Assembly (NCBI RefSeq): GCF_001753205.1
Contig: NZ_CP017560.1
Location: forward strand, 248,001 to 312,000
DNA length: 64,000 nucleotides
Reading direction: 5' to 3'
Source of the DNA: Sporosarcina ureilytica
Lineage (GTDB): Bacteria; Bacillota; Bacilli; Bacillales_A; Planococcaceae
Part shown: positions 26,128-36,065 of the stretch, piece after piece
Layout: each line of letters begins with the position of its first letter
Numbering within the stretch: the first letter of the stretch is position 1
Notes under the pieces: generated by a model
Database searches by the model: none
What the model was told of the DNA's origin: nothing
The model's input: the letters and a program-made list of their open reading frames with translations, nothing else
Translations under genes and position numbers: made by a program

Positions 26128-27915
26128 ATGAAGGGGATTCAGCGTTTGCGTCATAAGTTAGAAGGACTTCTTAAAGCTGTTGATAGGTATCCGGTGACAA
26201 CTATTTTTCTTTTCGCGACAGCAGTAGTGAATATGTTTTGGATTAATAGTTCAACAGGAGATTATTCAACTTTTACGTTTACGTTTATTGTTGGTGCGCT
26301 TTTAAGTGCGGTAGGCCAGCAATTATATGAACGCTTTTTTACAAAAAAGAGCGAGCGTATGCTATTTATGCTTGGGGCTGTCCTATTAGCAGGCTGTTAT
26401 TACTTGGTCATGCACTCGGCTTCAATATTTAGTATGGAGAACGGTATTAAAACAGCTGTAACGATATTTGCCTTATTCATGGCATTTATATGGGTGCCGA
26501 CGATTAAAAGTAAAGTTACTTTTAATGAAAGTTTTTTGTCAGCATTTAAAGCATTTTTTATAACTGTTCTCTTTTCGGTAGTCATTGCTGGTGGTATAAG
26601 CGCCATTATTTTTACAATTGATCACCTACTTGTCAACGTAAGCTATAATGTCGTGCCTCATGCTTTAAATTTAGTTTTTACATTGTTTTCTCCAATCTTC
26701 TTTCTATCCTTCACGCCGCCTTTTCCAGGTAAAAAGGACGTAAATCAGACAGCGGATGAAAGAACATCCCAAGAAGAAGCAATAAAGAAGGCGACCAGTT
26801 ACCCAAAGAACTTAAGTATTTTAATTTCGTATATTATCATACCGTTGACAGCGGTTTACACAATCATCCTGTTATTTTATGTGCTTAGCAATATTAGTGG
26901 TGAATTTTGGACCCAAAACCTGTTAGAACCGCTACTGGTTTCCTATGCAATTACAGTCATTTTTGTGTATATACTTGCGAGTATGCTTGAAAATAAATTT
27001 GCGGTCATGTTTAGAAGGATTTTTCCGAAGGTCTTAGTGCCGATTGTGCTTTTTCAAGTGGTGTCCTCAGTATTAAAAATACAAGAAGTAGGAATTACGC
27101 ATGGACGTTATTATGTCATCTTATTTGGTCTATTTGCAGTTATTACAGGGCTAGTATTTAGCTTTCTTTCGATTAAAAAGAACGGCATCATTGCCGCCGT
27201 ACTAATCATTTTATCCATCGTCTCTATTACACCGCCTATTGATGCCTTTACAGTAAGCCGTGTAAATCAAACGAATCTGCTTGAAAAAGTTCTTTTAGAA
27301 AATAACATGCTTGAGGGAAATTCAATTGTTCCGAATGCAACGGTTTCTAATGAGGATAAGAGAATAATCACACGGACGGTTAATTATTTAAATAGCATTA
27401 ATGATATAGATAAAGTAGCGTGGCTTCCGGCCAACGTAGTACTTTTCGATAATTTTCAAAAGACGTTTGGTTTTGAGCAAATGTATGAGCAGCAATCACA
27501 TGGAGGCGTTTATCAATACGCCCACTTAGATTGGGATCAGAATCCAGTCGTGAATATTGATGATATGGATCTTATGATTCATCTTTCCACGTACAGCGGA
27601 AGCCAGTTGATTCCACTAGAAATAGGAGAAAGAAATTTTCAACTTAAGCTGCAGCAAGGCGCAAAATTTTCTACTGTCACGATTGTTGATGAAGGTGATA
27701 GGGAAGTCATTCAATTCAATACAAAGGAACTTGTAGAGCATATATTAGCGGATAACGAGGGAAATTCCGGAAATAAAGGACCGTCGTTAACGGTGGAGCA
27801 AGCTACATTTAACATCGAAAATGACGAAGTGAAAGTAAGTGTTTTAGCTAATTCAGTTGATTATTATGACGCCCAATATCAGGCCGACTTTTATCTATTC
27901 TTGAAAATCAAATAA
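26128..27915 (+). CDS. DUF4153 family polytopic membrane protein
   Basis: The 595-residue protein has about twelve hydrophobic segments up to residue 375 and a C-terminal extracytoplasmic domain of about 200 residues containing MYEQQSHGGVYQYAHLDWDQNPVVNI. The hydrophobic half and SLTPPFPGKK-like loop fit DUF4153/DUF4173-type proteins of Bacilli, whose function is unknown. The start is uncertain among GTG 26119, ATG 26122 and ATG 26128; AGGGTG is best spaced for 26128. It is monocistronic with its own promoter and terminator. Confidence 0.65.
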   Translation: MKGIQRLRHKLEGLLKAVDRYPVTTIFLFATAVVNMFWINSSTGDYSTFTFTFIVGALLSAVGQQLYERFFTKKSERMLFMLGAVLLAGCYYLVMHSASIFSMENGIKTAVTIFALFMAFIWVPTIKSKVTFNESFLSAFKAFFITVLFSVVIAGGISAIIFTIDHLLVNVSYNVVPHALNLVFTLFSPIFFLSFTPPFPGKKDVNQTADERTSQEEAIKKATSYPKNLSILISYIIIPLTAVYTIILLFYVLSNISGEFWTQNLLEPLLVSYAITVIFVYILASMLENKFAVMFRRIFPKVLVPIVLFQVVSSVLKIQEVGITHGRYYVILFGLFAVITGLVFSFLSIKKNGIIAAVLIILSIVSITPPIDAFTVSRVNQTNLLEKVLLENNMLEGNSIVPNATVSNEDKRIITRTVNYLNSINDIDKVAWLPANVVLFDNFQKTFGFEQMYEQQSHGGVYQYAHLDWDQNPVVNIDDMDLMIHLSTYSGSQLIPLEIGERNFQLKLQQGAKFSTVTIVDEGDREVIQFNTKELVEHILADNEGNSGNKGPSLTVEQATFNIENDEVKVSVLANSVDYYDAQYQADFYLFLKIK

Positions 27916-27930
27916 AGAAAGATTATTCAT

Positions 27931-27954
27931 AGCCAGCTTATAGCTGGCTTTTTT
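27931..27954 (+). terminator. Terminator after the DUF4153 gene
   Basis: AGCCAGC-ttat-AGCTGGCTTTTTT. Confidence 0.85.
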
Positions 27955-28009
27955 GAGGTTGATGATTATTGCAATGTTTACTTCCACATGTTCAGCGCCT
28001 AAAAAATTA

Positions 28010-28046
28010 TTGACACTATTTACTATTCGTCTTATAGTAAATAGTG
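28010..28046 (+). promoter_or_regulatory. Promoter with a perfect 13-bp inverted-repeat operator
   Basis: Consensus TTGACA (28010-28015), 17 nt, TATAGT (28033-28038). A perfect inverted repeat CACTATTTACTAT-N7-ATAGTAAATAGTG (28014-28046) covers the spacer and the -10, exactly where a dimeric repressor would block polymerase. It drives the dead CoA-transferase start and the OFA transporter. Confidence 0.8.
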
Positions 28047-28103
28047 AAATCGTTCACAAGGAACTTATTTTTGAAATACTTTTTTAAAAAGTTAGGAAAT
28101 CAA

Positions 28104-28196
28104 ATGCCAAAAGAAATTACAGCTGCATAGGCGGCAGGGTTAATAGAAGACGGCGATACAGTTGTAGCAAGTGAGTTTGTATGTTTATATGTATGA
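28104..28196 (+). pseudogene. CoA-transferase N-terminal remnant with an in-frame TAG
   Basis: ATG 28104 reads MPKEITAA, then TAG (28128-28130), then AAGLIEDGDTVVASEF to TGA at 28194. This matches the start of acetate/3-oxoacid CoA-transferases (EAAxLIxDGDTVxxxGF), with TAG in place of a sense codon such as CAG. Everything after about 30 codons is missing. It lies between the operator-promoter and the transporter gene, so the original operon was CoA-transferase followed by transporter. Confidence 0.65.
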
Positions 28197-28235
28197 CTAT
28201 TTTACTGACTGCTACAAGAGGAAAGGAAGTTTCAC

Positions 28236-29480
28236 ATGAATATTCAATTGAATCGCTGGAGAGTTTTAATTGCCTCAACAATTATCAATCTCTGTGTTGG
28301 TGCAGTATATGCGTTCAGTATTTTTGCACTCCCATTAACAGAAGTACTTGATGCTTCTATAAGTGAAATTATGATAGCTTTTACAATTAACGCAGCACTT
28401 TTTCCGATCCCAATGATTCTCGGAGGTAAATTAGTCGATAAAGGCTACGCAAAGATTGCCATCATGCTAGGTGGTTCCTTATTTGGGGTTGGTTTTGTTT
28501 TATCTGGTTTAGTGACAGCTACGTGGATGCTCTATATTACTTACGGTATCATAGGCGGCTTGGGCCAAGGAATGGTTTACTCTGCAACGATTGGAAATTC
28601 CGTAAAACTATTTCCAGATAAAAAAGGATTGGCAACAGGTATCGTAACAGCCGGATATGGCGGTGGCGCGATTTTGATTGCACCAATTGCTAACGCATTA
28701 ATTTCAAGTAAGGGCGTTCAACCGACATTAATGACTCTTGGTGTTACATTCTTAGTGATCATTCTAAGCTTTAGTTTATTAGTAAAAGCATGCCCAGTTG
28801 GTTATACACCACAGGGATGGACGCCACCAGGAGGCAATAAAGGTAGTAGTATTAATATTCCTTGGAATGAAATGGTTAAAAAACCAATCTTTTATGTGAT
28901 TATTAGTATGTTCTGTATTGGTGCCTTATCCGGAATGATGATCACTTCTAACGCATCTGTCATTGGACAGACGATGTTTGGGTTATCAGCGGCAACAGCA
29001 GCATTGTATGTCAGCTTGTATTCGCTTAGCAATTGTCTTGGCCGTGTTTTTTGGGGAGCAGTATCCGATAAAATTGGACGCACCAAATGCTTAATGATTA
29101 TCTACGTGGTCATTGCTGCGATGATGTTGACGATTGCTACAGCGACTTCAGTTACTGGATTCGTAGTGGCGATAATTGGAATTGGATTATGTTTTGGCGG
29201 GACAATGGGCATATTTCCATCTATCGTAAGTGAGAAATTTGGGATGAAGTATTATGGTGTCAATTACGGGATTACCTTTATCGGTTATTCAGGCGCCGCA
29301 TTTTTCGGACCTAGAATTGCTAATAGTGTTGCAGCACAAAATGATGGCATGTTCACGAATGCTTTCTATATTGCATTGGTCATTTCTTTAGTTGGTTTGC
29401 TTTTAACATTTGTTTTTAAAGCAATGGAAAATAAAAAACAAGCAGTAAGTTTAAGTGCAACGGAAAGTGTAATAAATTAA
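28236..29480 (+). CDS. OFA-type major facilitator (oxalate/formate antiporter family)
   Basis: The 414-residue transporter has twelve transmembrane helices. The N-terminus RWRVLIASTIINLCVGAVYAFSIFALPL is typical of the OFA family, the loop GGKLVDKGYAK follows TM2, and GRVFWGAVSDKIGRTKCL lies in the second half. The family exchanges small carboxylates such as oxalate, formate or pyruvate; the substrate here is unknown. The ATG follows GGAAAGGAAG. The upstream CoA-transferase remnant suggests a carboxylate-activation partner was lost. Confidence 0.85.
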   Translation: MNIQLNRWRVLIASTIINLCVGAVYAFSIFALPLTEVLDASISEIMIAFTINAALFPIPMILGGKLVDKGYAKIAIMLGGSLFGVGFVLSGLVTATWMLYITYGIIGGLGQGMVYSATIGNSVKLFPDKKGLATGIVTAGYGGGAILIAPIANALISSKGVQPTLMTLGVTFLVIILSFSLLVKACPVGYTPQGWTPPGGNKGSSINIPWNEMVKKPIFYVIISMFCIGALSGMMITSNASVIGQTMFGLSAATAALYVSLYSLSNCLGRVFWGAVSDKIGRTKCLMIIYVVIAAMMLTIATATSVTGFVVAIIGIGLCFGGTMGIFPSIVSEKFGMKYYGVNYGITFIGYSGAAFFGPRIANSVAAQNDGMFTNAFYIALVISLVGLLLTFVFKAMENKKQAVSLSATESVIN

Positions 29481-29552
29481 TAGGTATTCAGTGTTCAAGG
29501 CGGCATCACTTAAATTGTCTTGAGAACTACAAAACTAGGGGCAAAGAAATAA

Positions 29553-30134
<582 letters not shown>

Positions 30135-30229
30135 TAGTGGACACTTTAAAAAAAGTGACCTATTCGGGGTTTTTTCTGTTTTAAAAACCCGTTATACTAA
30201 AAAAAATACTTAGAACGGGAGATTTTCGA

Positions 30230-30649
30230 ATGAGTAAAATAATTTTCAACGAAATTCAAAGAAAGCAACTAGAATCAAATCCAAATGTCGCCTCTGTATC
30301 AGATCGTGCCATTCAATATAATGCGGAATTTAAAATACGTGCCGTCAAAAAAAATATGAACGGTAAGGGACCGACTCAGATTTTCATGGAGAATGGATTT
30401 AACTTGGATGTGATTGGAGCTAAAAAAGCCCAATCGGCAATAAGTCGTTGGAAAAACACTTATAAAACATTGGGGGAACAAGGTTTTTTAGAAGAGCGTC
30501 GGGGGAAAGGCGGCACAGGTCGCCCTTCCACAAAAGATATATCATCTGAGAAGAAATTAGAAAAAGCTGAAGCCCGTATAAAGTATTTAGAAGCTGAATT
30601 AGAATTACTAAAAAAGCTAGAGGAACTCGAAAGGCAGGTGAAGAAGTAA
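30230..30649 (+). CDS. IS3-family transposase OrfA
   Basis: The 139-residue protein has a helix-turn-helix (AEFKIRAVKKNMNGKGPTQIF...KKAQSAISRWKNTYKTLG) and a C-terminal leucine-zipper-like coiled coil (KLEKAEARIKYLEAELELLKKLEELE). It binds the IS ends. The coiled-coil segment contains the slippery sequence AAAAAAG at 30610-30616. Confidence 0.9.
   Translation: MSKIIFNEIQRKQLESNPNVASVSDRAIQYNAEFKIRAVKKNMNGKGPTQIFMENGFNLDVIGAKKAQSAISRWKNTYKTLGEQGFLEERRGKGGTGRPSTKDISSEKKLEKAEARIKYLEAELELLKKLEELERQVKK
30610..30616 (+). other. Programmed -1 frameshift heptamer A AAA AAG
   Basis: In the orfA frame the codons are AAA AAG. Slipping back one base joins ...LLKK to ARGTRKAGEEVILAPREKYALINE and then orfB, making the OrfAB transposase. 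This is the usual IS3-family mechanism. Confidence 0.75.
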
Positions 30650-30675
30650 TTTTAGCACCCCGCGAAAAATACGCA

Positions 30676-31557
30676 TTGATTAACGAGGTCATTCGGAAAT
30701 ATCAACTAAAGAATATGACGCGTTACCTTTGTGCTTTAACAGGTGTAAGTAGAAGTGGATACTATGCCTGGCTTCAAAATTCGGAGAAACATGCGATTCG
30801 TGAAGAGCAAGATTATCAAGATTATTTATTACTAAGATGCATTTATGATGCATTCAAAGGGAAAATTGGGTATCGAGGACTTTACATGGCATTGGAAGAA
30901 CTAGTGGTGACACCGATGAATCACAAAAAGATTCTCCGCTTAATGAGAAAGTATAATTTCTTTGCGAAAGTGCGTCGAGCAAACCCATATAAATATATTG
31001 CGAAAGCAACACAGGCACATCGTACGGTTCCTAACCATTTGAATCGAGCATTCAATCAAGATGAGCCCGGAAAAGTATATTTAACTGATATTACTTATTT
31101 ACAGTACCGTAATGGTCAAACAGCTTATTTATCTTGTATCAAAGATGTAGCAACCAGGGAAATCGTCGCTTATGAACTTTCGACTAGCTTGAAAATGGGA
31201 TTGGTTTATCGCACATTAGATAAATTAGAAGAGACATTAGACGGAAATATTCACCCAGAAGCAATGATCCATTCAGATCAAGGTGTCCATTATACACATC
31301 CAGAGTATCAAGGACGCGTTAAGAAAATAGGCTTACTTCAGTCGATGTCACGTCGAGGAAACTGTTTAGATAACGCACCAATGGAGTCTTTCTTTGGGCA
31401 TTTTAAAGATGAAGTAGATTATGAGGAAGCATGTAATTTACGTGAATTAAGGGAAATGATAGACGAATACTTGGAGCATTATAATACGACGCGCAAACAA
31501 TGGACGTTAAAAAAGATGACTCCGGCACAATACCGAAGTCACCTAATTGCAGCCTAG
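30676..31557 (+). CDS. IS3-family transposase OrfB (DDE integrase core)
   Basis: The 293-residue rve-type catalytic domain has the DDE residues visible as D in YLTDITYLQ, D in MIHSDQGVHY and E in NAPMESFFGHFKDE. An HTH_21 region (YRGLYMALEELVVTPMNHKKILRLMRKYNF) precedes it. It is expressed mainly as an OrfAB fusion by frameshifting; the separate ATG at 30676 lacks a good ribosome site. Confidence 0.92.
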   Translation: MINEVIRKYQLKNMTRYLCALTGVSRSGYYAWLQNSEKHAIREEQDYQDYLLLRCIYDAFKGKIGYRGLYMALEELVVTPMNHKKILRLMRKYNFFAKVRRANPYKYIAKATQAHRTVPNHLNRAFNQDEPGKVYLTDITYLQYRNGQTAYLSCIKDVATREIVAYELSTSLKMGLVYRTLDKLEETLDGNIHPEAMIHSDQGVHYTHPEYQGRVKKIGLLQSMSRRGNCLDNAPMESFFGHFKDEVDYEEACNLRELREMIDEYLEHYNTTRKQWTLKKMTPAQYRSHLIAA

Positions 31558-31564
31558 ACTGTAA

Positions 31565-31678
<114 letters not shown>

Positions 31679-31867
31679 TAATGTGTGCTCATTGCAATAC
31701 AAGTGATATCGGTTGATGCAATTGATAGGAAAGCCCGTCATAAAAAAGAAAAACACATCAAAAAAAGTAACGGGTTCGGTTGATGGGGAGAATAGTGCAC
31801 TTAACAACGTAAATAACAGGTTAATCAACATATATTTCAAAAGTGAATTAGCTATAAAAAAACAAGT

Positions 31868-31895
31868 AAAAACGCTCAGAATCTGAGCGTTTTTT
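31868..31895. terminator. Bidirectional terminator
   Basis: AAAACGCTCAG-aat-CTGAGCGTTTTTT between the broken paiA and the convergent alkylation-repair gene. The sequence from 31682 to 31867 holds nothing recognisable. Confidence 0.85.
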
Positions 31896-31915
31896 GGCGA
31901 AATATTTTACTATCT

Positions 31916-32587
31916 TTATTGAACTTTATTTCGTTTGTTAACTTCAATCGTAATGAACTCCGGCAAATAGCTGGGAGTACATCCTTTTGATACTATTTCA
32001 TCTTTGTAAAGACCCGTTTTCTCACCAAGTTTAATACAACGTGCGCGATTCTTTTCATCATAAACGCCTATCCAGCCTGCGGTGAAATTCATAGCCCATT
32101 GAACTTCCGGTTCTTCCTGCGTAATATTAGCTTCTATTGCAGATAGCAAGTCTGCGGTGTTATCAGGCGGTGTTTGTCCAGTCCATCTCAATCGCCCTTG
32201 ATAATACCAGAAAGCTCGCCTTTGAAGAGCAGAAGGGCTATTTTCCCATGACTCCATCAATGTAATTTTCTTCTTGTCTTTGGTGAGCTGATTAGCCATT
32301 AACCAATCCATTAAGTTATTTCGCTCATCAAAAGGGTGAGTCTGCATATCCTTATCAAGCTTATTTAGCACATCTTGTGAAAGAAGTTTTTTGTCCATAA
32401 TTAAGATTGCTAATAGTCTGGGCAAAAACTCTTCGGTTGACCAAAGTTCCATAGCTAGTTCGTGATCTTTCTTAATGTCCTTCGCGATTTTTCGTAAGTC
32501 GCCTAGCTTAGTTTTACTATTGATCTGAGAGAGAATGTTTTCTGCTTTTGAAGAACGTTTTATTTCAATACATTTATTTTCATTCAT
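31916..32587 (-). CDS. AlkD-like DNA alkylation repair protein
   Basis: The 223-residue all-helical HEAT-repeat-type protein contains KLGDLRKIAKDIKKDHELAMELW, FLPRLLAILIMDKKLL and QWAMNFTAGWIGVYDEKNRARCIKLGEK. This pattern belongs to the AlkC/AlkD DNA-alkylation-repair family (PF08713). AlkD enzymes remove bulky or cationic alkyl bases. The ATG at 32587 is spaced correctly from AAAGGAG; an upstream TTG at 32596 abuts the site. The gene is monocistronic. Confidence 0.8.
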   Translation of the reverse strand: MNENKCIEIKRSSKAENILSQINSKTKLGDLRKIAKDIKKDHELAMELWSTEEFLPRLLAILIMDKKLLSQDVLNKLDKDMQTHPFDERNNLMDWLMANQLTKDKKKITLMESWENSPSALQRRAFWYYQGRLRWTGQTPPDNTADLLSAIEANITQEEPEVQWAMNFTAGWIGVYDEKNRARCIKLGEKTGLYKDEIVSKGCTPSYLPEFITIEVNKRNKVQ

Positions 32588-32831
32588 TATATACAACTCC
32601 TTTCTTAAAGCACTGTTTCATAATATGTCCTTAATGGTAAATATCAAGAACTTAATTTCGTTATATCTTATTGCAATGATGTGCCTCCAAAGTTTACCTT
32701 TTTTAATATTGTAGCATATTTCGTATTAATGCTTTCTCCACCTATAATAGAAGAGCAACCATCTTTAATATAAATTACTTATACAGAAGTTATGCTTTGC
32801 TTCAAGTCTGGGGGCAGGAGGTGGTTTAGGT

Positions 32832-33044
32832 TTAAACCGTACAATGAATTTCTACTTTTATTTCCAATTCAACGGTTGAGGATGGTTTAATTTCAATCGT
32901 TTGTCCGTTATGCGTAAGTGTGAAAGAACCTTCTTCTTTTAGCTTCTTCGCAATTGTTTCAAAATACGTGGCGGCATTTTCCAAGGACATTTTTTCTTCA
33001 AAATCCACAAGTACTTCTTTTCTACGATTTTCACTATTTGTCAA
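32832..33044 (-). CDS. Amphi-Trp domain-containing small protein
   Basis: The 70-residue protein contains VLVDFEEKMSLENAATYFETIAKKLKEEGSF... followed by GQTIEIKPSSTVELEIKVE, the short alpha-beta pattern of amphi-Trp proteins. The family's conserved C-terminal Trp seems replaced (ending KVEIHCTV). Function is unknown. The TTG at 33044 follows a GGGGGG tract at about 8-nt spacing; the GTG at 33053 lies within that tract. Confidence 0.65.
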   Translation of the reverse strand: MTNSENRRKEVLVDFEEKMSLENAATYFETIAKKLKEEGSFTLTHNGQTIEIKPSSTVELEIKVEIHCTV

Positions 33045-33225
33045 AGAACGCACCCCCCAGTTTATGATCTACCTTTATTGTAAGCCATCTATTTTGAAAA
33101 ATCATAATAATTTAAATAGTATTTTCATACTTTTGAAGAATGAGCAATTAGGATTCTCTTATTCTTTATAGAATAGTTTACAAGTGATACGATAAAATTA
33201 CTAATACTGAAGTGAGGAGAAGTCT

Positions 33226-33843
33226 GTGTTCTTAGATAAACTGAAGGACAGGTTGAATGAAAAGCAATCTCAATTTATAGGGGAGGAGACGGCTTTTCGT
33301 TCGGCCGTTTTAATTCCGTTAGTTCAAGTAAACGGCGAATGGCATATTCTTTTTGAAGTGCGTGCTTTTACAATGCGCAAACAGCCAGGAGATATTAGTT
33401 TTCCGGGCGGTAAAATTGATTTGACAGACCCTACACCGCTAGCGGCGGCTTTACGAGAAACGCATGAGGAATTAGGCGTTAATCCCGAAACCGTTACAGT
33501 TATAGAGGAATTAAGCCCATATATTGCATCTCCTACATTTGTCATTTATCCATTTGTGGCAGTGATTGATTACAATGAAATTATTCCTAATTATAATAAA
33601 GAAGAGGTTGAAGAAGTATTTACAATCCCTTTGAAATGGTTGCTGAATTATGAGCCTTACATGCATTTGGTTTCTGTACAACCAACACCCGCATCTGATT
33701 TTCCTTTTGAGAAGATCGTGAATGGTGCCGATTATGAATGGGGGACTCGTGCAATTGAAGAGTGGTTTTACGATTTCGAGGATTATACAATTTGGGGAAT
33801 AACCGCTAGGATTTTGAAGCATTTTATTGAGTGTGTAGAATGA
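33226..33843 (+). CDS. NUDIX hydrolase, CoA pyrophosphatase type
   Basis: The 205-residue protein has the CoA-pyrophosphatase signature FEVRAFTMRKQPGDISFPGGKID immediately before the Nudix box GGKIDLTDPTPLAAALRETHEELGV. This places it in the YeaB/NudL group that cleaves CoA to phosphopantetheine and 3',5'-ADP. It starts at GTG 33226 after GAGGAG. No operon partners are visible. Confidence 0.88.
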   Translation: MFLDKLKDRLNEKQSQFIGEETAFRSAVLIPLVQVNGEWHILFEVRAFTMRKQPGDISFPGGKIDLTDPTPLAAALRETHEELGVNPETVTVIEELSPYIASPTFVIYPFVAVIDYNEIIPNYNKEEVEEVFTIPLKWLLNYEPYMHLVSVQPTPASDFPFEKIVNGADYEWGTRAIEEWFYDFEDYTIWGITARILKHFIECVE

Positions 33844-33865
33844 GTAACTTATTATCCAACATAGT

Positions 33866-33906
33866 GTGCCTAATCACGCCTTGATGAAAATTCAGGTGAT
33901 AGGCAC
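33866..33906. other. Hairpin between the NUDIX gene and a convergent small gene
   Basis: GTGCCTAaTCAC pairs with GTGATAGGCAC across a ~18-nt loop. There is no T run on either side, so it is either a weak terminator or an RNA stabiliser. Confidence 0.5.
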
Positions 33907-33922
33907 GCTAGTTGCTTGGAAA

Positions 33923-34084
33923 TTATTTTTTCTCCTCTACAGACGAGAGAATTACCACTTCATAGCCGTATTTTCTTCTAATGACTTTTCTTGCGCTAAC
34001 AGGAGTTCTTGCTCTAACACGCTTAATTTGCTTTTCTCCGTTTAGCGCTACTTCCACTAGGAAACATTTTGAACCACATATCAT
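33923..34084 (-). CDS. Small basic protein, 53 residues, unrecognised
   Basis: An ATG at 34082-34084, with TGAGG about 8 nt upstream, opens a 53-codon frame. It starts MICGSKCFLVEVALNGEKQ, continues KRVRARTPVSARKVIRRKYG and ends YEVVILSSVEEKK. The beta-hairpin, Arg-rich helix and strand pattern looks like a real small nucleic-acid or ribosome-interacting protein rather than chance, with 14 Lys/Arg. I do not recognise the family. Its frame stays open a further 30 codons upstream without a start codon, so a longer product by a non-standard start cannot be excluded. Confidence 0.55.
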   Translation of the reverse strand: MICGSKCFLVEVALNGEKQIKRVRARTPVSARKVIRRKYGYEVVILSSVEEKK

Positions 34085-34237
34085 ATCAAATGCCTCATTT
34101 CGTTTTAAAACCTTATCCTCATTGTAGAATACCTTTCCTTCCTTGAGAAATCTTCTGCATGTATATACATATAACCTTAAAAGGACATGCTAAATAAGGA
34201 ATCTAATGACCAATCATTGTAAGAATGGAGAATTAAG

Positions 34238-35206
34238 ATGAATAAATTGAACGTTTATGAAATGATGACGCCTGAAATGGTTGAAACATTAAATATCCAA
34301 AATAAACTTGTTGGCGATGCGTTTTCGACAGATGTCACTTACGAAAAAATGCGTGAAAACTATATGAATGAAAGAAAGTATTGGAACGAGGGTGGCCCCG
34401 AACCAAAGCGGACAGTTAATTTACACATAGAGGGACCGCACGGGGTGATTCCAATTCGCATGCATTATCCGGAAAAAAGAATTGGCAAAGGTGTAATCAT
34501 TTATATCCACGGGGGCGGTTTTACTGTAGGAAATCTCGACACGCACAGTAAGATTATGCGCTTACTCATGGCGGAGACTGGAGCAGTTGTCGTTGGAATC
34601 GACTATCGATTAGCGCCGGAATATAAATACCCTACCCAAGTAGAAGAATGTGTCTTCTTAGTTGAATGGTTACGGAGTCACGCGGAGAAGTATGGAATCA
34701 ATCAAGATGATATTGCCCTCGCCGGTGATTCGGCAGGCGCTAATTTATGTTTAGCGACAGCCTTGTATATAAGAGACCGACAGAAAGATACCTCTTTCAT
34801 ACGTTCTTTACTTCTTTATTATGGAACGTATGGGCTTACAGACTCGATGTCGATGCGTCTACTTGGCGGGGACTACGATGGATTAAGTAGAGAAGATTTG
34901 AATGCCTACATAAAAATGTATATTGGAGAAGAAAAACAAGATTTACGTTATTTTGATTGCTTTTCAAATGATTTAACGGAAGGACTTCCGCCTTGCTATA
35001 TTGCTTACGGAGATTTAGATCCACTTCAAGATGACAGTAAATTACTGTATGATATTTTAAATACTCATGGACAAAAAGCAGTGTTGGAAGAATTTAAAGG
35101 GGTCATTCATTCATTTTTACACCATTCTAGTATCGTCCCGGAAGCAAAAGAAGCGATACAAAGTGGGGCGAGTTTTTATAAATCTCTAGAAACTACGAAT
35201 GAATAA
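34238..35206 (+). CDS. Alpha/beta hydrolase, HSL/acetyl-esterase (Aes-like) family
   Basis: The 322-residue protein has the oxyanion motif IYIHGGGFTVGN (about 87-98), the nucleophile elbow GDSAGAN (about 165) and the acid/base partners DLDPLQDDS and GVIHSFLHH near the C-terminus. It would hydrolyse short-chain esters in the cytoplasm. The ATG is preceded by AGAATGGAG. It is not obviously in an operon, although a nucleotidyltransferase follows 44 nt later. Confidence 0.88.
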   Translation: MNKLNVYEMMTPEMVETLNIQNKLVGDAFSTDVTYEKMRENYMNERKYWNEGGPEPKRTVNLHIEGPHGVIPIRMHYPEKRIGKGVIIYIHGGGFTVGNLDTHSKIMRLLMAETGAVVVGIDYRLAPEYKYPTQVEECVFLVEWLRSHAEKYGINQDDIALAGDSAGANLCLATALYIRDRQKDTSFIRSLLLYYGTYGLTDSMSMRLLGGDYDGLSREDLNAYIKMYIGEEKQDLRYFDCFSNDLTEGLPPCYIAYGDLDPLQDDSKLLYDILNTHGQKAVLEEFKGVIHSFLHHSSIVPEAKEAIQSGASFYKSLETTNE

Positions 35207-35250
35207 TTTATGTTTAGCACGCACGCTCAAGAAGAGAAAGGTGTTGTGGA

Positions 35251-36030
35251 ATGAATGAATTGATTCGGAAGAAAATAATAGAAATAGAAGTCAGGTTTCA
35301 AGTGAAAATCTTGTATGCGGTCGAATCAGGTAGTCGAGCATGGGGGATTCATTCAAATGATAGCGATTATGATGTTCGATTCATATACATTCATCAACCT
35401 AATTGGTATCTTTCCATTGATCGGCAAGGGGTAGGTGCAAAGAGAGATGTGATTGAATTACCCATTAACGATATATTGGACATAAGCGGTTGGGAAATCA
35501 CAAAAGCATTGCGTCTTTTTAGGAAAAGTAATCCGACTTTACTCGAATGGTTGAGAAGCGATAACATATATCGTCAAAATTCTTCACTTGCTACTCAATT
35601 ACGTGTACTGGAGCCGGAAACTTTCAACCCAACTGCGAGTTTACACCACTATTTAAATATGGCCAAAAACAATTATCGACTATATCTGCAAAAATCGGAA
35701 ATCAAAAACTGCCTTTACGCAATCCGCTCGATATTAGCTTGTAAATGGATTGAGGAGAACAAAACACCACCGCCAATTCGGTTTAATGATTTAGTTGAAG
35801 CTTCCGTTCCTAAAGGACAATTTAGGAATATAATTGAACATTTAGCAGAACGGAAAATGGCAGGAAATGAATCGGAAAAGGAAGTCAGCATTTCGATCAT
35901 GAATGAGTGCTTAGAAAGCGAAATATCACGTATTGAAACTTATATTCAAACTGTGTTTGTCGAAGTTGAAGACTCAACGAAAAAGTTAGATGAATTATTT
36001 CGTAATGTATTAAAGGAAGTATACCAGTAA
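35251..36030 (+). CDS. YcgL-like predicted nucleotidyltransferase
   Basis: The 259-residue protein has a polymerase-beta-type nucleotidyltransferase motif GSRAWGIHSNDSDYDVRFIYI (GSxxx...DxD) near residue 25 and a helical C-terminal half. This matches the COG3541/YcgL family, whose substrate is unknown but may be RNA ends. The ATG follows AAGAGAAAGG. It could be cotranscribed with the esterase upstream. Confidence 0.8.
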   Translation: MNELIRKKIIEIEVRFQVKILYAVESGSRAWGIHSNDSDYDVRFIYIHQPNWYLSIDRQGVGAKRDVIELPINDILDISGWEITKALRLFRKSNPTLLEWLRSDNIYRQNSSLATQLRVLEPETFNPTASLHHYLNMAKNNYRLYLQKSEIKNCLYAIRSILACKWIEENKTPPPIRFNDLVEASVPKGQFRNIIEHLAERKMAGNESEKEVSISIMNECLESEISRIETYIQTVFVEVEDSTKKLDELFRNVLKEVYQ

Positions 36031-36065
36031 GACTGCCCATAAATTAATTGTAAATGTCCATAAAA

